Positions 9,883 through 18,326 are shown, counted from the first letter of the stretch. The stretch is 33,677 bases of DNA from Saprospiraceae bacterium (GCA_007121335.1 SKLY01000002.1:1-33677); one strand, 5' to 3'. The notes: a model not told the origin generated them from the sequence alone. Numbers and translations: made by a program.

Positions 9883-10851
9883 ATGAAAGCTGTTGTTTTT
9901 GAAAGTGAGGAAAATGGCGCTACCTACAATGAGGACTTTAAACGCCCAGAAGCCCCTGATGACTTTGTGGAAATCTCAATGAAAGCCTCTGCGCTCAACA
10001 AAAGGGATGACTTTATTCTGAAGGGACTTTATCCGGGATTGAGACCCAATGTGGTCCTCGGCTCAGATGGCTGTGGGATCTATGAAGGGCGGCCAGTTGT
10101 TTTTGATCCCGGAATTAACTGGGGAGAAAACCCGGATTATCAATCTCCGGATTATCATATTCTCGGGATGCCGCAACACGGTACTTTCTGTGAAAAAGTT
10201 TCTGTTCCCGGGACCAATATTTACACCAAACCCAGCCACCTTGACTTTACCCAGGCTGCTGCCTTACCGTTGGCAGGGCTTACCGCCTACCGTGCGCTGT
10301 TTACACGCGCGGGATTGGAAGCCGGTCAAAAGGTTTTGATTAGCGGAGGAGGTGGGGGAGTGGCTCTCTTTTGCATTCAATTTGCCATTGCTTCGGGTGC
10401 CCGGGTTTTTTCTACTACTGGCTCTAAAGATAAACAAGACCGGCTTCTTAAAATGGGGCTGGAAGGTGTGGTCAACTACAATGAGAAATCCTGGGATAAA
10501 GATTTCAGTAGCGAGTTCGGCCAGGTGGATGTGGTTATTGACAGTGCTGGTGGAGATGGCTTTCACAGATTGATCAATTTACTTAATCCAGGTGGCACAC
10601 TGGTTACCTATGGTGGCACTCTCGGCAAAAGTGATAATATCAGCCCCCAGGTCATCTTTTGGAAACAACTCAATATTAAGGGCTCTACAATGGGATCCCC
10701 TCAGGATTTTATAGATATGTTACAGTTCGTGGAGCAACACCAAATTGTACCTGTTATAGAACGCGTTTTCCCATTGTCTGATTTTGACCGTGCTGTCGCA
10801 CGGTTGCGTAGTAAAGATCATTTCGGGAAAATTGTCTTGACCATTTCTTGA
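9883..10851 (+). CDS. Zinc-independent MDR-family alcohol dehydrogenase / quinone-oxidoreductase-like protein
   Basis: The 322-residue protein has the medium-chain dehydrogenase/reductase fold. A GroES-like N-terminal half (ALNKRDDFILKGLYPG at 37-52, GSDGCG at 60-65) is followed by a Rossmann half with the glycine-rich nucleotide loop SGGGGGV at 154-160 and the usual DVVIDSAGG strand. The structural four-cysteine zinc lobe of classical alcohol dehydrogenases is absent and no clear catalytic zinc ligands are seen, so an NADPH-dependent enoyl/quinone reductase-type activity is more likely; the substrate cannot be read from sequence. The ATG at 9883 fits the family start. The phosphoesterase gene follows after 12 nt, suggesting co-transcription. 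A weak -7-like box (TATATTTA, 9810-9817) lies just after the upstream terminator. Confidence 0.85.
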   Translation: MKAVVFESEENGATYNEDFKRPEAPDDFVEISMKASALNKRDDFILKGLYPGLRPNVVLGSDGCGIYEGRPVVFDPGINWGENPDYQSPDYHILGMPQHGTFCEKVSVPGTNIYTKPSHLDFTQAAALPLAGLTAYRALFTRAGLEAGQKVLISGGGGGVALFCIQFAIASGARVFSTTGSKDKQDRLLKMGLEGVVNYNEKSWDKDFSSEFGQVDVVIDSAGGDGFHRLINLLNPGGTLVTYGGTLGKSDNISPQVIFWKQLNIKGSTMGSPQDFIDMLQFVEQHQIVPVIERVFPLSDFDRAVARLRSKDHFGKIVLTIS

Positions 10852-10863
10852 GTCTATTTCACT

Positions 10864-11376
10864 ATGACCAATAGAAGAGGTTCCTCAAAAGTTCTTATTA
10901 TCTCGGATTCGCACTCCTATGCCGGTACTGAATTTATGGACGATCTGGATTTCGTGCCGGATGAGATTTGGCATGCTGGTGACATCGGTTCGTTTGAAGT
11001 GGTGAATACCTATTCCGCCTTAGCTCCCCTTCGGGCTGTGTATGGCAATATTGATGACAGGGAAATCAGAGCCACTTTCCCCGAAGTGCAGACTTTCGAT
11101 TATCTGGGCCTCAAAGTGGTGATGATCCACATTGCAGGACCCAGAGGCAAATACAATCCCCGGGTTCGGTCTTTGATTGAACAGCATCGTCCTGATATTT
11201 TTATCTGTGGTCATTCACATATCTGTGTGGCCGGCTTTGATAAAAAGTACCGGCACCTGCATATAAATCCCGGTGCCTTTGGTAAACACGGATTCCACAA
11301 ACTCCGGACTTGCATTGTTTTGACCATAAATAAGGGAAAACCCTCAAACCTCAAGGTGCTAGAGTATCCGCGTTGA
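10864..11376 (+). CDS. YfcE/MJ0936-type calcineurin-like metallophosphoesterase
   Basis: The 170-residue protein carries the metal-binding signature in order: D15-x-H17 (ISDSH), G-D40 (HAGDIG), G-N62 (YGNIDD), H89 (MIHIAG) and H117-x-H119 (CGHSH). The length is normal for this cytoplasmic single-domain family, whose known members cleave phosphodiesters with two bound metal ions; the physiological substrate is unknown. GNID replaces the commoner GNCD, which leaves the metal-binding Asn in place. It lies 12 nt after the oxidoreductase and ends 12 nt before the stop of the convergent PLP enzyme, leaving no room for a standard terminator between them. Confidence 0.88.
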   Translation: MTNRRGSSKVLIISDSHSYAGTEFMDDLDFVPDEIWHAGDIGSFEVVNTYSALAPLRAVYGNIDDREIRATFPEVQTFDYLGLKVVMIHIAGPRGKYNPRVRSLIEQHRPDIFICGHSHICVAGFDKKYRHLHINPGAFGKHGFHKLRTCIVLTINKGKPSNLKVLEYPR

Positions 11377-11388
11377 AATTTTTCAGCT

Positions 11389-12603
11389 CTAAAGGCTTTT
11401 GCCCGCTATATCCAATTCTGCAATTAAATCATCAGGATCTTCTAAACCAATGGAAATCCTGACAAGGGAATCTGTAATGCCTGTCTCCTCTCTTATCTTT
11501 GCATCCACGTTTATATGTGAAGAGGTGGCAGGGTGGAGTAGAAGTGTGTCCGGGTCTCCCAAAGTGGGCGCTTTTGAAAATGACAATTGATTGCAGAATT
11601 TGATCGTCGTTGAAAGGTCCGCATATAGCTCAATACTGAGCATACTCCCAAAGTTGCCCATTTGCGTTTTTGCAGCCTCGTGATAATGATTGGATTTTAA
11701 TCCCGGGTAATTTACCTTTTTTACCCATTCAAAATTCTGCAGGGCTTCTGCAACCTTCATCGCATTTCTGCACTGGGAATCCATTCGCAGGGGTAAGGTT
11801 TTCAATCCCTGATTGATTAGCCAGGCTTCAAATGGGCTGATATTGGTACCCAGGAGCTTCATGGTTTTCCAGACCTTTTTTCTCATGACTTCTCCATCCC
11901 TGCTCACAATGAGACCACCCATTGAGTTGCCGTGCCCGTTAATGAATTTTGAAGTTGAATATACTGTAAAATCGGCCCCGAGATCCAGTGGTCTCTGAAG
12001 GTACGAAGTGCAGAATGTATTGTCCACTATGGTTTTTAGCCCATATCGACTCGCAACGGCACAAATGTTTTCAATCTCAAGTATTTCCAGCCCGGGATTG
12101 GTTGGGCTTTCAAAAAAGACTGCAGAAGCATTTATGCTGCCGCTTTTTAAGTGGGATTCCAATTGATTTGTATCCCTTAAATCCATTTGGTGGACCCGAA
12201 TTCCCGCCCGCTGGATTTCAGATGTAAACAACTCAAGACTCCCACCGTACAAAGAAGGGTGAATAATCATTTCATCGCCTGAGTTCAGCAGTGAATAACA
12301 CAATGTCGAAATGGCTGACATGCCTGAAGAAGAGAGTATGGCATGACATTCAGTGTCCGATTTAAGGCCTTCTAAAAAAGCCAGTTTTTCCGCTACCGCA
12401 TTCACTGTCGGGTTTCCATACCTGGTGTAAATATAGCCACTCTCCCTGCCGGTAAATACATCAATGGCCTCTTCCATTGTAGGAGATTCAAATGAATTGC
12501 TCTGGTGAAGAGGGAGTATATGCGTTCCCGTAAAATCTTTTCCAGGCCACTCCCTGGCGCAGACAGTGCGGTATTTTTTTCCAAAAACGGTGGACTTGTC
12601 CAT
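11389..12603 (-). CDS. PLP-dependent trans-sulfuration enzyme (cystathionine synthase/lyase or sulfhydrylase family)
   Basis: The 404-residue protein is a fold-type I PLP enzyme of the Cys/Met metabolism family. Recognisable are YTRYGNP (59-65, contacts PLP phosphate of the partner subunit), SSGMSAI (92-98, phosphate loop), DNT (194-196, Asp pairing with the pyridine nitrogen) and the Schiff-base lysine K219 in STSKFINGHG. Family members include cystathionine gamma-synthase, cystathionine lyases, methionine gamma-lyase and O-acyl-homoserine sulfhydrylase; sequence alone does not decide between them here. The ATG at 12603 gives the standard N-terminus, with a TAnnTTTG promoter 45 nt upstream in the region shared with lepA. 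No sulfur-metabolism partner gene is adjacent. Confidence 0.85.
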   Translation of the reverse strand: MDKSTVFGKKYRTVCAREWPGKDFTGTHILPLHQSNSFESPTMEEAIDVFTGRESGYIYTRYGNPTVNAVAEKLAFLEGLKSDTECHAILSSSGMSAISTLCYSLLNSGDEMIIHPSLYGGSLELFTSEIQRAGIRVHQMDLRDTNQLESHLKSGSINASAVFFESPTNPGLEILEIENICAVASRYGLKTIVDNTFCTSYLQRPLDLGADFTVYSTSKFINGHGNSMGGLIVSRDGEVMRKKVWKTMKLLGTNISPFEAWLINQGLKTLPLRMDSQCRNAMKVAEALQNFEWVKKVNYPGLKSNHYHEAAKTQMGNFGSMLSIELYADLSTTIKFCNQLSFSKAPTLGDPDTLLLHPATSSHINVDAKIREETGITDSLVRISIGLEDPDDLIAELDIAGKSL

Positions 12604-12648
12604 TGGCTTAAATTTTTAATGATGCCGGCCCGGTATCGGACCACTGAA

Positions 12649-12656
12649 CAAAGTTA
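12649..12656 (-). promoter_or_regulatory. Bacteroidota -7 box (TAACTTTG) for the PLP enzyme gene
   Basis: On the minus strand the sequence reads TAACTTTG, an exact match to TAnnTTTG, 45 nt before the ATG at 12603. No clear TTG -33 element is visible upstream. Confidence 0.55.
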
Positions 12657-12715
12657 AGAGAAAAGGGCTTTTTACTGTGTGGGTTTTATTTCCTAATGTG
12701 TTAAAAAGATGACTG

Positions 12716-12742
12716 TTGAAGACCCAAATCTCAGTATCTTTG
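12716..12742 (+). promoter_or_regulatory. lepA promoter: TTG -33 and TATCTTTG -7 box touching the start codon
   Basis: TTG at 12716-12718 and TATCTTTG at 12735-12742 are separated by 16 nt; the box is an exact TAnnTTTG match and ends 6 nt before the ATG at 12749. The spacing is slightly short for the Bacteroidota consensus. It also argues against the in-frame TTG at 12716 as start codon, because that TTG would be the -33 element. Confidence 0.6.
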
Positions 12743-12748
12743 CAAACT

Positions 12749-14539
12749 ATGAAATTAATCAGAAATTTTTGTGTAATTGCCCATATCGATCACGGAAAAA
12801 GTACACTTTCGGATCGGTTGCTCGAGACGACTCAGACCATTTCGGAGCGGGAAATGAAGAACCAGGCTCTTGACAGCATGGATCTGGAGCGCGAGCGTGG
12901 CATAACCATCAAAAGTCACGCTGTGCAAATGTATTATCCTCATACCGACGGTGAGACTTACACCTTCAACCTCATCGATACCCCCGGCCACGTGGATTTT
13001 TCCTACGAGGTGTCCCGCTCCATAGCGGCTTGTGAGGGAGCTCTTTTGCTGGTTGATGCGACCCAGGGTATTCAGGCCCAGACCATCAGCAACCTCTATC
13101 TGGCCATTGAACACGATCTCGAAATTATCCCCATTTTGAATAAGGTGGATATGGAGAGTGCTATGGTAGAGGAAGTCTCAGACCAAATCGTTGATTTGAT
13201 CGGCTGTGACCCGGATGAAATTCTGCTCGCCAGTGGAAAAACGGGCCAGGGTGTGAAAGAAATTCTCGCCGCTATCGTCGATAGAATTCCCGCTCCTGAG
13301 GGTGATGAAAAAGCCCCGCTTCAGGCGCTGGTTTTTGATTCTGTATTCAATTCCTTCCGGGGCGTGATTGCCTATGTACGCATTTTTAACGGCGAATTGA
13401 ACAAGGGTGATGTTGTCCGTTTCATGAACACTAAAATGGATTATGAAGCCAGCGAAATTGGAGTTTTACAGATCAATCAAATCCCCAAGGATACACTCAA
13501 AGCCGGTAATGTGGGGTACATAATCACCGGTATAAAAGAGAGCTCGGATATCAAAGTGGGGGATACCATCACCAATGTGGAGCGTCCATGTGATAAACCA
13601 ATTCAGGGATTTGAGGTGGTAAAACCCATGGTTTTTGCCGGTATTTTTCCCGTGGACAATGACGATTACGAAGACCTGAGAGACAGCCTTGAAAAACTGC
13701 AATTGAACGATGCATCATTGGTGTTCGAACCGGAGAGTTCGGCAGCACTTGGCTTTGGATTCAGATGTGGTTTCCTCGGTATGTTGCACCTTGAAATTGT
13801 TCAGGAGAGACTCAGCAGGGAATTTGACCAGGAGGTAATCACCACCGTACCCAATGTATCCTATAAAGCCTACACCAAAAAAGGAGTTTTTTTAATTGTA
13901 AACACCCCCTCTGAACTGCCGGAAGCCACTGTTTTGGAAAAGGTTGAAGAGCCCTACATCGAGGCGCAAATTATCACCAAACCTGAATTTATAGGAAGTG
14001 TGATGACACTTTGTTTGGATAAGAGGGGAGAGCTGAAAAAACAGATTTACCTCACTACGGAGCGAGTGGAGCTCACCTTTGAGCTGCCCCTGGCTGAAAT
14101 TGTATTCGATTTCTACGACAAGCTGAAATCCATCTCAAAGGGCTACGCTTCATTTGATTATGCTCCCACTGATTATAAAGCATCGGATCTTGTCAAGCTG
14201 GATATTCGCCTCAATGGAGATATGGTGGATGCACTTTCTGCGCTGGTACACCGAACCAAGGCCGAAGCACTTGGAAGGCAGATTTGTAAGAAGCTGAAGG
14301 AATTGTTACCCAAACAGCAATTTGTCATCGCAATCCAGGCTGCAGTAGGCGCCAAAATAATTGCGCGTGAGACCATTTCCGCCATGCGAAAGGACGTCAC
14401 AGCCAAGTGCTACGGAGGTGATATCACCCGTAAGCGGAAATTGCTTGAGAAACAGAAAAAAGGAAAGAAGAAAATGCGGCAGATTGGAAGCATTGAGGTG
14501 CCCCAAAAGGCCTTTCTCGATGTATTGAAGCTGGACTGA
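12749..14539 (+). CDS. lepA: Elongation factor 4 (LepA), ribosome back-translocase GTPase
   Basis: The product is 596 residues, the normal LepA length, from the ATG at 12749; the N-terminus [20 protein letters not shown] is typical, while a TTG 33 nt earlier would add an unusual extension. GTPase motifs are AHIDHGKST (11-19), the switch region [16 protein letters not shown] and NKVD. EF-G-like domains follow ([14 protein letters not shown] is a LepA hallmark), and the LepA-specific C-terminal domain includes [19 protein letters not shown]. LepA binds the ribosome and acts on stalled or mis-translocated complexes or in 30S biogenesis. It is usually next to lepB in many proteobacteria, but here lepB lies about 8 kb away. 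Confidence 0.98.
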   Translation: MKLIRNFCVIAHIDHGKSTLSDRLLETTQTISEREMKNQALDSMDLERERGITIKSHAVQMYYPHTDGETYTFNLIDTPGHVDFSYEVSRSIAACEGALLLVDATQGIQAQTISNLYLAIEHDLEIIPILNKVDMESAMVEEVSDQIVDLIGCDPDEILLASGKTGQGVKEILAAIVDRIPAPEGDEKAPLQALVFDSVFNSFRGVIAYVRIFNGELNKGDVVRFMNTKMDYEASEIGVLQINQIPKDTLKAGNVGYIITGIKESSDIKVGDTITNVERPCDKPIQGFEVVKPMVFAGIFPVDNDDYEDLRDSLEKLQLNDASLVFEPESSAALGFGFRCGFLGMLHLEIVQERLSREFDQEVITTVPNVSYKAYTKKGVFLIVNTPSELPEATVLEKVEEPYIEAQIITKPEFIGSVMTLCLDKRGELKKQIYLTTERVELTFELPLAEIVFDFYDKLKSISKGYASFDYAPTDYKASDLVKLDIRLNGDMVDALSALVHRTKAEALGRQICKKLKELLPKQQFVIAIQAAVGAKIIARETISAMRKDVTAKCYGGDITRKRKLLEKQKKGKKKMRQIGSIEVPQKAFLDVLKLD

Positions 14540-14656
14540 TCAGAGTGTTCCTTAGTTGCCTGTACCCGTATATTGAACGCCATTAAGCTGCTTTGGCCTA
14601 TTCAACGGCAGACATTCAGTAGTTTTATTTTTACAAAAAAAAGCGAGAACTGGTGG

Positions 14657-15616
14657 TCAATCCTTGAAGAGGGAATCCACAAACTCAGTGGCGTTGAACA
14701 CCTGCAGTTTTTCGATACTTTCGCCAACTCCTATGTATCGGATCGGTATCTTAAATTGATCGGATACTCCCAAAACCACACCGCCTTTTGCCGTTCCGTC
14801 TAATTTGGTCATGGCAATGGAACTCACTTCCGTGGCTTCAGTAAAGTGTTTGGCTTGTTCAATGGCGTTTTGCCCGGTGGATGCATCCAATACGAGTAGC
14901 ACATCGTGCGGTGCTCCCGCCTCTGATTTTTCAATAGAGCGTTTGATCTTGGATAGCTCGCGCATCAGATTGATTTTGGTGTGCAACCTTCCCGCTGTAT
15001 CCACAATGGCTACATCAATGTTGTTGTCTTTGGCATACCTGACGGTTTCAAATGCAACCGCCGCCGGATCGCTGTGCATGCCTTTGGAGTAAAAATGGCA
15101 TTCGTTTCGGTCTGCCCAAATTTTCAACTGATCAACGGCCGCCGCTCTAAAGGTGTCCGCAGCACCCATAACCACAGAATATCCGAGGTTCTTCAACTGA
15201 AAGGCGAGCTTCCCTATGGTGGTTGTTTTGCCAACCCCGTTTACACCCACCACCATGATTATATAGGGCTTTTTGTCAGAGGGGATGGAGAAATCAGTGA
15301 TGTCCAGGCTGTTGTTCTCACTCAACAGACCGACGATTTCCTCGCGCATGATTCTGTTGAGTTCTTCTGTATTGATAAACTTATCCCTGGCCACTCTTTT
15401 TTCCAATCTGTCGATTATTTTCACAGTGGTCTCCAGTCCGACATCCGATGTGATCAAAGCTTCCTCAATTTCATCAAGGGTGTCGTGATCCACCTTGGAT
15501 TTTCCGGCTACAGCCCGTGAAATCTTGCTGAGGAATGAGCTTTTTGTCTTTTCAAGCCCTTTGTCCAGATCCTTTTTTTTCTCCTCCTTGGAGAACATTC
15601 GCTTTAGAAAGTTCAT
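14657..15616 (-). CDS. ftsY: Signal recognition particle receptor FtsY
   Basis: The 319-residue SRP-family GTPase docks SRP-ribosome complexes at the membrane. It has a basic amphipathic N-terminal helix (MNFLKRMFSK), a short charged linker instead of the long acidic A domain of E. coli, the helical N domain, then the G domain: GVNGVGKTTT (124-133), DTFRAAA (154-160), DTAGRLHT (206-213), TKLDGTAKGG (270-279) and the closing GVGES motif. It faces lepA tail to tail with a 117-nt gap in which no clear hairpin terminator is visible. A hairpin at 15707-15747 separates it from the upstream ribosomal protein unit, so it probably has its own promoter within 15617-15706; no TAnnTTTG match was found there. 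Confidence 0.98.
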   Translation of the reverse strand: MNFLKRMFSKEEKKKDLDKGLEKTKSSFLSKISRAVAGKSKVDHDTLDEIEEALITSDVGLETTVKIIDRLEKRVARDKFINTEELNRIMREEIVGLLSENNSLDITDFSIPSDKKPYIIMVVGVNGVGKTTTIGKLAFQLKNLGYSVVMGAADTFRAAAVDQLKIWADRNECHFYSKGMHSDPAAVAFETVRYAKDNNIDVAIVDTAGRLHTKINLMRELSKIKRSIEKSEAGAPHDVLLVLDASTGQNAIEQAKHFTEATEVSSIAMTKLDGTAKGGVVLGVSDQFKIPIRYIGVGESIEKLQVFNATEFVDSLFKD

Positions 15617-15706
15617 CGGCCTATTCTGTTATTTAAAGCCCGGTTCTCTACAGAGAAAGGTTGGATAATTGATGCCCGGGCCTTGGTGGTTAGGTTTATT
15701 ACATAC

Positions 15707-15747
15707 AAAAAAAGGCTTTACCTCCGGGAAGAGACAGAGCCTTTTTT
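15707..15747 (-). terminator. Terminator after the ribosomal protein unit, symmetrical
   Basis: A-run plus AAGGCT, a loop of about 20 nt, and AGCC followed by a T-run form a hairpin flanked by A and T tracts on both strands. On the minus strand it ends the L28-L33-small protein unit, 41 nt after the last stop codon. Confidence 0.75.
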
Positions 15748-15788
15748 AGACATCAGATATAAGGAGCCAATTACTTGTTGGCAAAAAA

Positions 15789-15944
15789 CTACTTCACCTT
15801 GTCTTTGTGTACGATGGTCTCTTTGAAAGTAACCTTTCCTGTCACAGGGTCTTTGATAGGCTTAACCACTTTAACGTGTTCCTTACCTGAACCTGCATTT
15901 GCTGCTCTTTGAGCAATTCTCGCGTTTTTTGATACTTTAGCCAT
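15789..15944 (-). CDS. Small basic DUF4295-type protein, probable Bacteroidota ribosomal protein (bL38-like)
   Basis: A 51-residue ORF starts with ATG at 15944, 2 nt after the rpmG stop codon, and ends with TAG. It begins MAKVSKNARIAQRAANAGSG and continues with KEHVKVVKPIKDPVTGKVTFKE split over the middle, ending VHKDKVK. It is strongly basic, as expected of a ribosomal protein. A conserved protein of this size and place (rpmB-rpmG-DUF4295-ftsY) is a known Bacteroidota gene order, and from memory the Flavobacterium johnsoniae ribosome structure named a lineage-specific protein bL38 that I believe is this family. The gene is sure from context and codon pattern; identity with bL38 is less sure. 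Confidence 0.85.
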   Translation of the reverse strand: MAKVSKNARIAQRAANAGSGKEHVKVVKPIKDPVTGKVTFKETIVHKDKVK

Positions 15945-15946
15945 GG

Positions 15947-16135
15947 TTATTTAATTTCTTTGTGAACAGTATATTTCTTTAAAGTCGGGTTGTACTTCTT
16001 CAACTCCAATCTGTCCGGAGTATTTCTCCGGTTCTTTTGCGTGACATAGCGCGAAGTGCCCGGCTTGCCCGAAGCTTTGTGCTCCGTACACTCCAAAATC
16101 ACCTGCACTCTGTTGCCCTTAGATTTCTTTGCCAT
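15947..16135 (-). CDS. rpmG: Large-subunit ribosomal protein bL33
   Basis: The 62-residue basic protein matches L33: [20 protein letters not shown], then [23 protein letters not shown], the family's most conserved stretch. The CxxC zinc knuckles of some L33 forms are missing; a single Cys remains, so this is the zinc-independent (C-minus) form. It lies 24 nt after rpmB and 2 nt before the small ribosomal protein gene, forming one transcription unit. Confidence 0.97.
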   Translation of the reverse strand: MAKKSKGNRVQVILECTEHKASGKPGTSRYVTQKNRRNTPDRLELKKYNPTLKKYTVHKEIK

Positions 16136-16159
16136 GATCGAATAGCTTTATTTGCTTAT

Positions 16160-16408
16160 TTATAGTTTAATATCGGTTGCCAGTCCTTTCTTTTGCTGGC
16201 GCTTAATGTACTGGAAAATCCCCAATTTGTTGATGCAGCGCACCGCCTTGGCTGAAACGCGCAACGTCACCCACTTGTCAAGTTCCGGTATGTAAAAGCG
16301 CTTTTTCTGCAAGTTGGGCTCAAACCTACGCTTGGTCTTGATGTTTGAGTGGGATACCTTGTGACCGCTCTGCGGCCTTTTTCCTGTTAATTGACAAACC
16401 TTAGACAT
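16160..16408 (-). CDS. rpmB: Large-subunit ribosomal protein bL28
   Basis: The 82-residue protein starts MSKVCQLTGKRPQSGHKVSHS, the L28 signature, with the usual KTKRRFEPNLQKKRFYIPE and the closing LRVSAKAVRCINKLG region. Only one of the CxxC zinc cysteines is present, in line with the zinc-independent L33 partner. Its ATG lies only 13 nt beyond the 3' CCA of tRNA-Arg, so its mRNA is probably made by read-through from the tRNA and freed by tRNA 3' processing. Confidence 0.97.
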   Translation of the reverse strand: MSKVCQLTGKRPQSGHKVSHSNIKTKRRFEPNLQKKRFYIPELDKWVTLRVSAKAVRCINKLGIFQYIKRQQKKGLATDIKL

Positions 16409-16421
16409 ATCATTTTAGTTT

Positions 16422-16498
16422 TGGTGACTTCGGCAGGATTCGAACCTGCAACCTCCTGATCCGTAGTCAGGTGCTCTATCCAGTTAAGCTACGAAGCC
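16422..16498 (-). tRNA. tRNA-Arg, anticodon ACG
   Basis: Full cloverleaf on the minus strand: acceptor GGCTTCG/CGAAGTC (one G-T pair), D arm GCTT/GAGC, anticodon stem CCTGA/TCAGG with loop CTACGGA (anticodon ACG, read as ICG after deamination), T arm GCAGG/CCTGC with loop TTCGAAT, discriminator A and a genome-encoded CCA (16422-16424). Length is 77 nt with CCA. Confidence 0.97.
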
Positions 16499-16513
16499 TG
16501 TTTTTTCGGACGG

Positions 16514-16521
16514 CAAAGATA
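16514..16521 (-). promoter_or_regulatory. -7 box (TATCTTTG) for tRNA-Arg and the L28-L33 unit
   Basis: On the minus strand TATCTTTG is an exact TAnnTTTG match ending 15 nt before the first tRNA base, which leaves a 5' leader of about 10 nt. No TTG -33 element is clear. Being the only good promoter match upstream of rpmB, it probably drives tRNA and ribosomal protein genes together. Confidence 0.6.
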
Positions 16522-16576
16522 CTGCTTTTTCCGGTTTTTAAAGCTTTTTTTGGAAAATATTATCCTCTGACCAAAA

Positions 16577-16596
16577 TATAACGGTTTAACGTTATA
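16577..16596. repeat. Inverted repeat TATAACG-N6-CGTTATA
   Basis: Seven-bp arms TATAACG and CGTTATA around GTTTAA, between the 3' end of the subtilase gene and tRNA-Arg. No T-run follows directly, so it is not a standard terminator; operator or weak hairpin are possible. Confidence 0.5.
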
Positions 16597-16654
16597 AATC
16601 CTTTTTTCGTTCCTCCTGACCGGCTTTCAAATACGGGATTTAAATTCTAACCAA

Positions 16655-18307
16655 TCAGTGCTTTATAAAAGTATGCGTCTCCTTTTTTCGGGCACCGACT
16701 ATGTGAATGAGATATGCCCCGGATTGAAGCTGCTCGACATTGATCTGCTTCAGATTGGGTGAAAAGGCTTCGTAATCCACCGGAAATCGCAATATTTCAC
16801 GCCCGAGCATATCGGTAATCTGAATTTCATAGGGTTCAAAATCGGGGGCGAGGATGTCGATGTTCAGCTCTCCGGTTGTGGGATTGGGGTATAGATTTGA
16901 AATGGAAAGTGGTCCCAATTCAAACTGACAATCACTCAACTCAAAAAGACTGTTGTACACATTTAATCTACCCCCTGAAATGGTGTATTGTTCGAGATTG
17001 GGATTTCGATCTACTCCGTCCAGTATAGCACGTCTGGCTACAAGTGCCGCCTCACTGGGATTGTCGCGTGCGAGTTGGGCAAAAGCTATGCAATCTGCAG
17101 AGTAGAGTAGTGCAATGGCTGCCGTCACTTGCGGTGCTGCCAAAGAAGTGCCGCTTAGGTTCCCCCGGTATTCGCTATCGATGGTCGTGGTTAGAATACT
17201 GCGTCCGGGCGCTGCCAGTTCAATGTTTTTCAATCCGTAACCCGCACTCAGTATTTTTTCGTCATCCATGTTTGAGTTGGTCACTGAGATCAGAAAAGGG
17301 CTGGGACAGGTCGTGGGTATATCTCCAAAAACATCCACATCGGTATTGGAATTTACTGTGGCCGCAGTAGAAAGGATTCCCACCTCACCCATCAAATCGT
17401 ACATCTCACACCACATGGGGAAATTCTCCGGGTCCTCATTGGCGATTCCGCCGGAAAAATTGGTCGCGACCACAAAAGCACCCTCTTGACCTCCACTCTC
17501 ATTGTACCTCCTGCGCTGATCTATTGCATAGTGGTAGGCCTCTACCATGTCTGCCTCCGTGGGTCCGCCATTGCTCTTCGACAATACCATGACCTGTACA
17601 TTCCAGTTTATACTGCTGAGCCCCTCGGAGTTGTTTGTAACTGCAGCTGCAACTCCAATGACTTGCGTTCCGTGGGGATTAACGCTGTGTTGGTCGTCTC
17701 CGGTGGTGACATTCAGACCGTAATAGTCATCCACGTAGCCATTCCCATCGTCATCCATACCACTGCCGGGTATTTCGCCGCGGTTTACCCATATGTTGTC
17801 GTAAAGGTCGGGATGATCGATCTGACATCCGCCGTCCATAATAGCAATTATAATAGTGTCACCGAGTGCCGTGGTTCCTCCGCGCGCTATTTCCCAGGCT
17901 TCAGGTGCTTGTATTTGGAAAAGGTTCCACTGGTCGGGGAAAAGGGGGTCGTCGGGTTCACCGGTTCGCCATTCTCCTATTCTGTTGGGAAAAATGTCGC
18001 GAACAGAAGGTTGACCCAGCATAAACTCCCGCATTTGGGCTGGTGTGCGATCGACAGTCTCCATTCTAAAAAGGTGGGTGTTTAATGTTCTCGCCAGAGG
18101 CCGAATGTGTTCAACCTGCACTTCCGGGGCAAAATCAGTCAGTTGATCAATCCAATCGGAAGGCGCTGTTCCCTCTTTAAGCTGGACAATATACTCATCG
18201 GGGACAACCGGCGTATTTTGGAAAAGATGCTTTCCCTGACCTGTCATGTTAAAGGCGGAGACTAGAAAAATGATGACAAAAAACAGGGGTATGCGGTTGA
18301 TTTTCAT
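16655..18307 (-). CDS. Secreted subtilisin-like (S8) serine protease with T9SS sorting domain
   Basis: The 550-residue protein has a signal peptide (residues 1 to about 24), an inhibitor-like propeptide with an Asp-Glu-Tyr-Ile-Val-Gln-Leu start (about 37-110), and an S8 catalytic domain (about 125-455) with Asp158 in IMDGGCQIDHPDL, His212 in NPHGTQVIG and Ser388 in SGTSLAAPQV. A type A T9SS C-terminal domain follows (NLYPNPTTGELNIDI onward, about 470-550). The catalytic Asp is followed by GG instead of S/T-G, HGTQ replaces HGTH, and the canonical AAGN oxyanion motif is replaced by AATVN at about 315-319, so activity is likely but not certain. The protein should be exported by Sec, then by T9SS to the surface or medium. 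It lies last in a four-gene row, 19 nt after the metal-receptor gene. Confidence 0.93.
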   Translation of the reverse strand: MKINRIPLFFVIIFLVSAFNMTGQGKHLFQNTPVVPDEYIVQLKEGTAPSDWIDQLTDFAPEVQVEHIRPLARTLNTHLFRMETVDRTPAQMREFMLGQPSVRDIFPNRIGEWRTGEPDDPLFPDQWNLFQIQAPEAWEIARGGTTALGDTIIIAIMDGGCQIDHPDLYDNIWVNRGEIPGSGMDDDGNGYVDDYYGLNVTTGDDQHSVNPHGTQVIGVAAAVTNNSEGLSSINWNVQVMVLSKSNGGPTEADMVEAYHYAIDQRRRYNESGGQEGAFVVATNFSGGIANEDPENFPMWCEMYDLMGEVGILSTAATVNSNTDVDVFGDIPTTCPSPFLISVTNSNMDDEKILSAGYGLKNIELAAPGRSILTTTIDSEYRGNLSGTSLAAPQVTAAIALLYSADCIAFAQLARDNPSEAALVARRAILDGVDRNPNLEQYTISGGRLNVYNSLFELSDCQFELGPLSISNLYPNPTTGELNIDILAPDFEPYEIQITDMLGREILRFPVDYEAFSPNLKQINVEQLQSGAYLIHIVGARKKETHTFIKH

Positions 18308-18326
18308 GTGTTTTGAACTAATTAGG

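Noticed and set aside
12716-12748. TTG at 12716 as lepA start
   Set aside because: It would add 11 residues not typical of LepA and coincides with the likely -33 element; ATG at 12749 gives the standard N-terminus.
14981-15520. 179-codon plus-strand ORF inside ftsY
   Set aside because: It is antisense to a certain ftsY gene and shows no family features.
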